Positions 1-11,000 of a stretch of 64,000 bases of DNA are shown here, one piece after another. The stretch spans positions 7,336,949-7,400,948 of the forward strand of contig NW_004624784.1 in NCBI RefSeq assembly GCF_000247695.1. Reading direction: 5' to 3'. The translations under genes and the position numbers were made by a program. How positions within the stretch are numbered: position 1 is the stretch's first letter; every line of letters starts with the position of its first letter. This stretch comes from Heterocephalus glaber (lineage: Eukaryota; Chordata; Mammalia; Rodentia; Bathyergidae). The notes beneath the pieces were generated by a model, which was not told the DNA's origin, searched no databases, and saw only the letters and a program-made list of their open reading frames with translations.

Positions 1-228
1 CCAAGTTCGATCCCTGGTACCAAAAATAAATAAATGAATAAATAAATAAATAAATAAAAATAAAGGGAGGGGTAGAGATCTAGAGAAGTGCTGAGTAGCC
101 CTTCACCTGTGGGTAAGAATTGCCTCACACAACTGTGAAGCTCTGATCACACTGTTAAATGACATTTAACAGATACATCTACATCTACATGCAGACATAG
201 TGGTGACATGCTGAGGGTGTTTCTTCAA

Positions 229-310
229 TTTTTTTTGGTTCTGGGGATTGAACTCGGGTCCTTGCGCTTGCGCAGCAGGCGGCAAAACCACTGAGCTACA
301 TCCCCGGCCC
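229..310 (-). mobile_element. ID-type SINE, antisense
   Basis: tRNA-derived SINE of about 75 bp; in sense it reads GGGCTGGGGATTTAGCTCAG ... GATCCCCGGTACC plus A-tail, with recognisable A and B boxes. This copy is flanked by TTCAATT repeats (target-site duplication). Confidence 0.85.
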
Positions 311-359
311 TTCAATTAATTTTTTTAAGTCAATGATTTAATTGAAAACATGCTTCTGG

Positions 360-438
360 ACCAGGGATGTAGCTCGGCAATGTTGTGGGTGCCTGGTAAG
401 TGCAAGGTCCTGAGTTCGATTCCTGGTACTGAAAAAAA
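360..438 (+). mobile_element. ID-type SINE, sense, diverged
   Basis: Reads accagggatgtagctcgg through gattcctggtactg and an A-tail. It lies 50 bases from the antisense copy at 229-310, forming an inverted pair. Confidence 0.75.
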
Positions 439-476
439 ATCAAAAGGAAAAGAGGAAAAAATAAAGAAAAGAAGTG

Positions 477-612
477 CTGGACATGGTGGTGCACACTTGC
501 AATCCCAGCACATGGCAAGCTGAGGCAGGAGGACCACCATGAGTTTGAGACCAGCCTGGGCTACATAGTTCAAGGCAAGCCTGAACTACATAATGAGACC
601 TTGTCTCAAAAA
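477..612 (+). mobile_element. B1 SINE, quasi-dimeric
   Basis: 7SL-derived: 'acatggtggtgcacac', 'ccagcctgggctacatag', then a second 'gcctgaactacataatgaga' half and A-tail. Confidence 0.85.
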
Positions 613-829
613 ACAAAACACAGTAACAACAAACACAAAACTAAAAAAAAGTAAGAAAAAGAGATAAGAATCAAGGAAAAAGGACAAAGGAAAATTCTCC
701 AAGCCCCAATAAACTGGTGAAGTAGAGAAAAGAAAAGGAAAGAATAAAAAAAAAAAAATCCCCCCAAACAATTGACACACTCACTAAAAAACAAAAACAA
801 CAACAAAAACTGTGATTTTGATTGTGTGG

Positions 830-1360
830 TTTTCTTCCAGGATCTACAGTTCTGGGGCAGTGTCCAAGTCAAGGAATGTCCCTGGTCATGCTGGTTGATA
901 AAGAAGATAGTCAGACCCCAGACCTGTGCTGGATGCAGGCAACAACAGGCAGAAGAATAAGGGCAAAGGCACCAATGCCATGACTTTCAAACCCAGAGCA
1001 ACTCAGGCTGGGCCTGGCCTCTAGCTGTGGGGGCAGGGCCTGTGTTCTTTAGCTCAAACCTGTTGGAGTTCTCTTTCCAGCCTGCTCCCTGGCCACAGCT
1101 GTCTCCTATGGCTGTCTCTCACCCAGTCACTGTGGGAATATAACAATGGGAGCCCATCCTGCAGCTGCTCTGAGTCTCAGGTTCAGTAAACTCCTCCCCA
1201 AAATGGTGTCCAACCAAGCACTCTCTAGGAATATGACAGGTGCTTGGACTGGAGTCACTCACCAGCTGTTAGCTGTCAAGGACTCATGTGGGAGCAGAAT
1301 CCCGTGGTCTTCCTGCAGATCACAGCACCCACTGGTCCATTCCACCACTACATTTCTCCC
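830..1360 (+). repeat. Ancient repeat, possibly an old L1 5' end
   Basis: Shares the order of several words with 11790-12260 (TTTCTTCCAGGA-CTACAGT near its start; CACCCAGTCACTGTGG near its end). Both copies follow an A-rich tract. The family name is a guess. Confidence 0.4.
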
Positions 1361-1485
1361 TGAAGCCCTCTGAGTCCCCAGCTTTCACTTTGTCTCTGTA
1401 GTCTCTGTAGTTTTTGTTTCCCTTTCCTGACAGCTATGATCTGGGCCCTGGGGAGAAAGTGCAGACTGTCCCTTCCCTTCTCTAC

Positions 1486-1488
<3 letters not shown>

Positions 1489-1517
<29 letters not shown>
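1489..1517. repeat. (GT)n microsatellite
   Basis: Uninterrupted GT dinucleotide run directly followed by an antisense ID SINE (1518-1602). Confidence 0.95.
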
Positions 1518-1520
<3 letters not shown>

Positions 1521-1602
1521 ATTTTTAGGAACTGGGGATTGACCTCACGACCTTGTGCTTGCGAGGCAGGTGCGGCGCCACTGAACTAAATCCCCAGCCT
1601 CT
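1518..1602 (-). mobile_element. ID-type SINE, antisense
   Basis: Reads 'ggaactggggattgacctca' to 'gaactaaatccccagcc'; it abuts the GT microsatellite. Confidence 0.8.
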
Positions 1603-1863
1603 CTGCATTGTGTTTTATCTCTTTAATTTCTCTATACGTTTTAATTTCCTGTCATATCTTTCTTGTTCTTGGGGATCTACTTCTCTCTTTTTTTCTTCTC
1701 TACATTGTTATTTTTCAGTGTCTGGATTCTGAATCTCAGAAAGGGTGAGTTGTCACTTACCACTCTGCTATTTTTGAAATACACATAGGTCACTTTATTT
1801 CTTATTCTGACTTATGCTTTTCTTACTGATATGAGTTTTTCCCCCTTTTTTCCTGGTTTGCAG

Positions 1864-2075
1864 GTATAGTCACTGGTTTGATGGAATGGCTTTGCTTCAC
1901 CAGTTCAGGATAGAGAAGGGTACAGTTACATATAGGAGCAAATTTCTACAGAGTGATACGTATAAGACCAATAGTGCTCACAATAGAATTGTAATCTCAG
2001 AATTTGGCACACTGGCTCTTCCTGACCCATGCAAGAATATTTTTGAACGTTTCATGTCAAAGTTTGAGATGCCTG
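1864..2075 (+). CDS. BCO2: BCO2 exon with [10 protein letters not shown] and PDPCK motifs
   Basis: The acceptor is a T-rich tract ending in CAG and the donor is CCTG|GTAAGC. The reading frame enters in the last base of a split codon and reads [14 protein letters not shown], then [17 protein letters not shown]. The donor splits a codon after one base. Confidence 0.95.
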
Positions 2076-5060
2076 GTAAGCAGCCTTTAACGTACCCAGA
2101 AAAACATTTATTTTTTTTAATGTCAGAGGATATTGAAACTCTCTGAATATGTGCTTCGGGTGTGCTACCATAAGCTCTGGTACTAAAATAACTCTGATGG
2201 TTGGTTTTAGCTATGACTGACAATACCAATGTCAACTTTGTGCAGTACAAGGATGATTACTACATGAGCACTGAGACCAATTTTATGAACAAAGTGGACA
2301 TTGAAACTTTGGAAAGAACAGAAAAGGTAATATATAGTTAAAAATGAATAAAATAGATCCTAAAATTTCTTCCCATTCAGAGTACTTTTTTAAAATAGCA
2401 AATATCTGAAGAACCTTAACCACATAAAGATAAAATTATCCATTAATTCAGTTAACCTTCATCTTCTGTTCTGATTAGAATGGACTATGTGGGGTTGGTC
2501 TCTTTAAAGATAACTTTAAACTCCTTCCTTAATCCTAACATCTGAAGCCTAGAGTAAAGGAGAAAAAAAATAGAGTAAAGGAAAAATGAAATAGTACTGA
2601 TTTACTTGATGAATCATGTTCTTCTCAGTTACAATTAGTGCTAGACTAGAGATTCACTAGACCTATACTGCTTTAATAAATTAATTAAAAATAAAATTTC
2701 AGATCAAAATTTTAATTTAATTTTAAATCATGTGCTTCTTTTGGACCAGCTTGTGGTTTTACACAAATCTATTCAGGTGTGTGTGTGTGTGTGTGCGTGT
2801 GTGTGTGTGGTGGTAGGTTTTTGTTTTTGTGTTGATTTTAAATTCAGTTTTTAAAAAATTTGGTGGGAAAGTAATTTTGATTTCTCAGAGGCAAGAAATT
2901 AGAGAATATACTGTAGTTTGCATATTTTATTTAAAAAATATTTCACATGTCCTCACTATTATATGCATGTCAATAGAGACCAGCACATGTAACTTTTAAA
3001 AAATCACTCAACCTTAAATTTACAGGTAGATTGGAGAAAATTTATTGCTGTGAATGGAGCAACTGCACATCCTCATTATGACCCAGATGGAACAGTATAC
3101 AATATGGGAAACTCCTATGGCCCACAAGGTAAAGTTGGAATAGAGGTTTTTAAAAGAAATAAGTAGGAGCCCTTTATGGTTAAGATATAAACATATGAAA
3201 CTTCATTTGAATGTTTCAGAAGGAAAATCTAATGTGGCATTATTGAGCTTAAAATATGTGATTCTGTGGTCTTTTTTTTTTTTTTAGTGCCAAGGAGTGA
3301 ACTCAGGAGCTTGTGCTTGGGAGGCAGGCACAGCACCACTGAGCTAAATCCCCAGCCCTGTGGTCCTTTTGTAACTATGCTTAACAGCTGATTTTCTGTT
3401 TGTTTTTTTTAGCACAACTCACATTTTTTTAATTTTCCATTGTGATCTGAGGTTATAAACATTGTAGGGGTTTTCAGTACGTATTTCTTAAACATGAATT
3501 TTTAAAAGAAGTATTTGCAGAATAGATGAATAGAGAGCTATATTGTCATCTTATTCCAAAAGAAAATTGGAAATTTCAAATTTCTATTACCCAAGTTTAT
3601 CACTACCTGTACCAGAAATTCGAGTACCAGGAAGACAACTTAATATCACCTAAATGTATATTCATTTGTTGAATGGCTTAACAAATCTATGTTTTTAGTT
3701 AATTCGTTGATAGCCATTTATAGTGTGCCTACTAAATGCGAAGTCTTTTTTTGGTACTGAGAATGTAAAGATGAATCAGACACAATTCCTATCCTGGAAG
3801 AGCTCAATAGTCTACTGGGAAACAGATAAGCAGAAAATTAGAGTATAATGAAAAATGTTAAGACTGTGTAGGATATAATGAATATATAATGAGGGATATG
3901 ACTATCCCTCATCAAATGCTTTTGGGGTGAGGAAGAGTCAAGAAAGGCTATTTGAGGAATGGAAACTTGACTTGACTCTTGAAGAACTAGTAAGCAATAG
4001 CCACATGAGTGACTGGATGAATGTTGATGAGATAGATTGCAATCAGACCTAGAGTAACGTCAGGATCCAGAGAACTTGAGGAAAGAATTGGACATGGGTG
4101 CAAATGGAACTGTAGTTGTTGAAGTATGGAGAGGAAAGAGAGACACAAACAGAAGTTGAGAGTATTCCTGGCTCCTGTCTTGTCTTTTCCTATGAAGTAG
4201 GCATGGGGTTCATCTGCAGGGAGTGAAGAAGTAACCATTTGAGAGCATTAAAATACAGCGAACCCTTGACTGATTACTTGTGTATCTAGTTTTGAATCTT
4301 TAGCTAATGACTTTTGTAAAGTTAATGTATTTTTATATCTAAATCTTTGTTTGAAATAGCCCTTCGTGAAATACCTCATGCATATTGTGTGGATCTGCTT
4401 TTGCCTAATGCACAAGGGCAAGGGTGGTCATCTATTCTAGATTATAGGTAAAACAGTAAAGATAGGACTTTTCGTTTTCCAGGTTCCTGTTATAACGTTA
4501 TTCGGGTTCCTCCAGAGAAGGTGGACCCTGGGGAGACAATCCATGGAGCCCAGGTGATATGTTCTATTGCTTCTACAGAGAAGATGAAGCCTTCCTACTA
4601 CCATAGCTTTGGTGAGTAAAGACCAATTTACAAAGGGCCTTACCTAAATGTTACTGTATCAGGGGGACTAGTTTTGGCAAGTGCTATTAACAGTTTACAT
4701 CAGAGTTCATGATATTGAAACCAGTGTTGCGTTTCTTGCCAATTAAGGTTATTCTGTTTAGTCATATACTCCTTACACTAGCCAGCTACCTGCTTGAAAA
4801 GAACAGTAGCTTTAGTACAAACAGTTAATTAAAAAATTAAGTAACAGAACTCAAGATTTTAGGCAACTTTAAACTGGGTGTAATGATGTACACCTGTTAT
4901 CCTAGTGTTTGGGAAGCTATGGCAGGAAGATTGAAATTTTGAGACTAGCTTGGGCTACATGAGGAGGCTCTGTCTGAAAACACCAAAATTTTTTTTTAAA
5001 AGACAATTTAAAGCTTTAACTCATACACAAAAAAGTCTTGACTGTGTTATGTGTGCGTGC

Positions 5061-5098
<38 letters not shown>

Positions 5099-8000
5099 AG
5101 GGGGGACTTCATATTTTATATAGATTGCTTTAGCTTTTACTCAGAATATTTATTTTCGGTATTTTACTTTCTTTCTTTCTTTTTTTTTTTTTTTTGGTAC
5201 TGGGGATTGAATTTGGGACCTTGAGTTTACAAGTCAGGCGCCAGAACCACTGAGCTAAATCCCCAGCCCTATTTTCTGTATTTTAAATTGTTATAGCCAA
5301 ATTGCTTCTAGGTCCTTAACATGAGGATAAATAAGAAAAGATGAGGGAATAAATGTACAAATCATAAATGACATTTTAATGTACTTCATTTCTTTGTTCC
5401 AAAATCAAAGTAATTTAAAAAGAAAAAAAAAGATAAAAAGTAAGCCAAGGACATTCAACCCAAGCTATTCTTAGCAGTTTCTTTTTAATGTAGGAATAGG
5501 AAATATGTATAGCAAAGCTGGGAAATGGTGAGGTATCTCTGGCTGGCCTTTTTTGAAGTCAGTAGTAATTTGTCCAGGCATTCAGTCAGGCTCTGTGATG
5601 GTGGCATTTCAAACCAAATAACCTTTTATTGTTTGCTGGAACCTTTCAGGAATGACAAGAAACTACATAATCTTCATTGAACAGCCTCTCAAAATGAAGC
5701 TGTGGAAAATTATCACTTCTAAAATTCGGGGAAAGGCTTTTTCAGATGGAATAAGCTGGAAACCCCAGTATAATACACGGTTTCATGTGGTGAATAAATG
5801 CACTGGACAGGTGGAGTGTTTTGAACATATTTATCTTGAAAATGGTTAAATTCAGAGATGAATTTCCATATGACTATTTTTAAAAAAAATCTTCACTGGA
5901 TATTATTTAAAAGACATTCTTAATTAAGTATATTGACTTCTTTGTTGGGTTGGGCTACCTGTAGACAGTATATTAGCATGGTAGATGATGCATATTAGAT
6001 AATTTTAGGAATTATTTTATTCATTTAATTACCTGATTGAATTAAAATGGCATCTAGGAATCTCTCTTATTATAGGTTCTTCCATCTTGTGATAGTTACA
6101 AAAGAGGATGTTGTCATGCACAGATCTGTAACATTTGCATTGATAAGTTAATTGCTCCTGTGACTTGCTGGTATGTCAGTATGATAATCCCACCAAAGTC
6201 TAAGCATGTTGGTTGATTGTCTTTTTATACTTCTGATTAATAATAGTACTATTTTGTCTGTGTTCGTTTTATCTAAGAGGATAGTATTCTAAATTTACCT
6301 GAATTTAATTACAAAAAATTTTAGTAATGAGTGTACTTTTCAAAGAATTAACCACTTATATCATGTACTAAATGACAGCACTTTCTCTTTAACCATGTAG
6401 TTACTGTCTAGGGTTTATTTTTCCTTTTGAACCGTGTTTCATAAAGACTTCTAAATTAGTTGTAACAGTTGATTGACCTATATAAAATAGCCTCAGTTTG
6501 TTAATTAATATGAAATGAGATGACTTAAGCAAGCAGTACTTAAATCAGAGGGTATTTGCCTCTATGTTTTGGATTCTACTTCTCTTACACCTACTGGGTA
6601 TACCAAGTAAGGGTGGGGATACCCTCTTAATTTGAGCTTTGTAGGTCTGTTCCCTGAAGGGGAAAAAAAAAAAGGCAAATGTCTTCTTTTCATTGTTTTT
6701 ATTTTCCCCTGCAGATTCTTCCAGGGATGTATTACAGCAAACCTTTTGTTACTTTTCATCAAATCAATGCTTTTGAGGACCAGGGCTGTATTGTAATTGA
6801 TTTGTGTTGTCAAGAAGATGGAAGAAGCCTAGATGTTTACCAACTACAGAATCTCAGAAAATCTGGGGAAGGGCTTGATCAGGTAAATATCTCTGATTTG
6901 TAGAGAGTTGTTAAAGTAACTTTGAACCAGTCAAGATCTGACTTTAGCTTTGGAATTATCTGTTGCTTTTGCCCCCTTTTGGCAAATAAGGAGGGAGAAA
7001 AGTTTTAAAGCATGAAAGAAAAAGTTCATCATCATATTACAGTGATAATATGCATACTCATAGTTGTAGGAGAACAACTCACAATAGCTAAATCTTAGAA
7101 GTGGCCTACATCTCCCTCAACAGATCAATGGATAAAGAATATATATATATAATATATATTATATATATATAATGTACTATTCAGTCATAAAAGGGATAAA
7201 TTTGAGTTATTGAGGAAAATGGATGCACCTTGAGACCATAATGCTAAGTGAAATAAATCAGATATAGAAAGTTAAATATTGCATGATTTGTCTTATATGA
7301 GAAGCCCAAAGTATAAATAATTTAGATAGCAAAATAAAGATGATGGGAAACAGGAAGATAGACTTTGTGGAGATGGGAAATGGGTTTGGGGTGGGGGGAG
7401 ATGTGAGGGAAGGGAAGAGGAAGTAAAAAGGATTGAGATTCATATGTATGTGTACCAAAAATATTTAGAAATAATTTGAATGTCTAATAAATAAAAAACA
7501 TAGTGAAGACAATGAAGATACATTTCTGAAGCAGTTGTGATTAGTTCTGATTACACTTAAGCACTAAACATACTGTACTTGTTTCCTGGAAGGAATAGCA
7601 AAATGGATTACCGGTGGGTATATTTGTTCATTTAGCTAAAGGGATTTACTTTTTCCTGATATTGAATGTGAAATAAAATTTTTTCTTGTATTATGTAATA
7701 TAAGTTGGACTCATCTGTAGTTTTATTTTTCAGCTATACTCTTTTTTGAGACAGGGTGTTGCTATGTAGTCTAGGCTGGCCTCCAACTCATGCTGATCTT
7801 CTTGCCTCAGCCTCCCAAGTGCTGGGATTATAGGCATGTGCCACCACATCTGGCTATTTTTCAACTGTCATCTTATTTTTTCCCTTTTTGTTTTTTTGAG
7901 AGGGTCTTACTATGTAGTTCAGACTGACCTTGAACTCATTATGTATCCCAGGGCTGGGCTTAAACTTGTGGCAGTCCTCCTGCCTCAGCCTTCCACATGC

Positions 8001-11000
8001 TGGGATTACAGGCATGTGCCACCATGACCAGATACTATAATCTTATTTAAAAAATTTTTTTAGAGTACTGTTCTTTTTCAGTTTACCTATACTTACTAAG
8101 TTCACTTATAGCTTTTTGGTGTGTCTTAATATCTATAGTTTTAGTTTTTTAGCTGTTTTGTATTTTAAGATTGCCTGGGTTTTCCTTGGTCTTCTGCTTT
8201 CCCATAAATTTTTGAATCAACTTGTCAGTCTTTACAAAGAAAATAAAATTCTGTTGGGGTCATGTTGCAAGTATAGACCAATATGAAGATAATTGGTATC
8301 TTTGCAATATTAGTTTTTCAATCTGTAAATGTGGAATATTCCTCCATTTGAGTCTTCTTTAGTTTTTTTCAGTAATGTTATACTTTTCAATGTAAAGATA
8401 TGACATATCTTTCACTCAGTTTATTTCTAGGCATTTTGTGTATTTTAAAATAGTTGTAAATGGTATCTTTTCAGCTTTCATTTTATGTTTTTCTTAATAT
8501 ATAGAAATGTAATTCATCTTATGTACTGATTTCATATCCAGGAATCTTGCTAAGTTAACTTATTAATTTAAATAATTAAGTTATAGATTACTTTGGAATT
8601 TCTTTGTGCAGTCATATTATCTGAAAATAATACTTTTCTTTCTTTCTAATAATTGTGCCTATTCTTTATTTTTCTTACTTTTTTTTTTTTTTGGTACTGG
8701 GGATCAAACTCAGAACCTTGTGCTTGTGAGGCAGGTGGCAACACCACTGAGCTAAATCTCCAGGCCTTTTCTTACCTTATTGTACTAGCTAAGACTTAAA
8801 TACTTACAAATAAATCTATTAAAATGTATGTAAACATATACTCAGAAGGCTATAAACATTAAACAATGCAATAAATGGAAGAATATATATATTTTTAGAG
8901 TACTTATCAATTATCAGTTATCAAATGTCAATTATCTCCATATTGGTCTGTTCTTGCAACATGACAACAGAATTTTATTTTCTTTGTAAAAACTGACAAG
9001 TTGATTCAAAAATTTATGGGAATACAGAAGACTGAGAATATATATTTTTCTACTTATTAAAGACTTCATTTTTTCAATATTTATAGCCTTCTAAGTATAT
9101 GTTTACATACATTTTATTAGATTTATTTATAAATATTTGATATTTTGAAATTATTTTAAATGTTTGCCCCTTTTTTTTTTTTGGTACTGGGGATCGAACT
9201 TGGGACCTTGTGCTTGCAAGGCAGGAGGCGGAACCACTGAGCTAAATCCCCGGCTATTTTAAATGTTATTTATCTTTTATTTTCGTCTTATATCAGTGTA
9301 TATATTGGTATGATGTTTAACAGTTGACTTTTGTTGATCTTGTATTCACTAATATAGTTGCCCTTACAAATTCTAATAATTTAGAGATTCAGATTTTCCA
9401 GAGCGATATTCAACTGCAAATAATGGGACAGTTTCTTTTCATCCTTTCTAAGTGCTTAGGAGTTTTCTTTTCCTTGTCTTGTGTTGTTGGCTCTCCAGTA
9501 CAGTGTTGAATATAAGTGGGGATAGTGACATCTTTATCTGGTTCCCAATTTAAGAGGAAAAGCTTTTGATGTTTTACCATTAAGCATGTCATTTGCTTTA
9601 TGGTAATAAATTAATAGACTGTGTTATACAGAAGTTTTAAGTTTAAAGAAAAAAGCAAGCAGAAAGTATGGAGAGTTTCCACATCCCTCCCAAGTTTTAT
9701 CTGTTAATAACATACTTTTATGGATCATTTGTCATAATTGATGAACCAATATTGATCTACTTTTATTAACTAAAGTTCATAGTTTATGTTAGGGCTTACT
9801 CTTTGTGTTAAATAATCTTTTTACTATTTCTATAGCTTTGCCTATTTCAGAATGTCATATAAATGGAATCTTATGGTTATGTATGTTCTTCAGACTGACT
9901 TTTTAAAGCAATATACATTTGAAACTCCTCCATGTCTTTTTGTGTCTGGATGGCTCATTTATTTTATCGCTGAGTAATTTTCTTGTGTGTGGATGTACTA
10001 CAGTTGAATATCCATTCACTTACTATACATCTTTGTTGCTTACAAATTATGGTGATTATCAATGAAACTGTTATAAACATTTGTGTGCAGCTTGTGAGGG
10101 GACATAAATTATTTTTTAAAGATACATTTTATTAGATTAGGGAAGTTCACTTTTACTCCTAGATTACTACATTTTTTTTTTTTTTTTTAAGTACAGGGTC
10201 TTGCTATTATGCAGTTCAGGTTGGTCTTAGATTCACCGTAGCCCAGGTTGCTCGCCAGCTCACAGCGCTCTTCCTACCTCAGCCTCCAGAGTGCTGGATT
10301 ACAGGAATGTGCACCAAGCACTCCTGTTCTCTTCTTGTTTTTCAGATATCTCTCATTAATTGGTCGCTGACAATAGCCTTATTTTCTAGTTCTGACACTG
10401 TTCTCACGTTGGTCACTTCTGTCTCCCACACTTTTGAAAGAATTTTTTATCTCCTGAATTTGTGTTTGGTACCTTTTTATGTACTCTATTTTCTCTGCTG
10501 GTCATTCACGTTTTGTATAATTTTGTTTAGCCTAGGTAGCTTTTTTTCAGTGTCTTTTGTATATTTGCTGGTCATTTTTTTTATTAGGCCCATTATCTTT
10601 TTACACATTATTACCAAGCACCATATTGATATGTTTCGTTATCTCTTCTGTTATCCTTTTGAATAATTTAGCTGTGTGGTTTTTGATTTCCTCCCTTTCA
10701 ATGCCCCACAGATCGGCTTTTGGAAGTTGAGATCTTTCGGAGGCATTTTGTTTGCCATGCCTTCTGTGTTTCTTTTTCTTTCTTTCTTCTTTGTTTTGGT
10801 ACTGGGGATCGAACTCAGGTCCTTGTGCTTGTGGGGCACCCAGCGGAACCACTGAACCAAATCCCTGGCCCCTCTTTCTTCTTTTTTTGTGCTGAGGCTT
10901 GTGGGCTGATTACCCTGGAAAGGTTTGTTGCTTGTATAGAGATCTCTTTAGCTAATGTCTGCTTTTCAGCAATGCTCTCTGGACCTGGCTGACTATTGGC

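Larger units (their letters stand above)
1..1863 (+). other. BCO2: BCO2 intron, 5' part cut by window edge
   Basis: Contains no BCO2 coding sequence. It holds ID and B1 SINEs (1-58, 229-310, 360-438, 477-612, 1518-1602), a (GT)n run at 1489-1517 and an ancient repeat at about 830-1360. Confidence 0.8.
8160..9600 (-). mobile_element. Old L1 ORF2 debris, mainly antisense, with an inverted segment
   Basis: 8160-8680 and 9060-9600 read as antisense L1 ORF2; 8800-9050 is inverted relative to them. Two antisense ID SINEs (8682-8767, 9172-9254) interrupt it. No intact ORF. Confidence 0.65.

Noticed and set aside
10307..10666. 119-codon hydrophobic ORF
   Set aside because: T-rich intronic sequence at the end of a B1 element read as hydrophobic residues; no family recognised.
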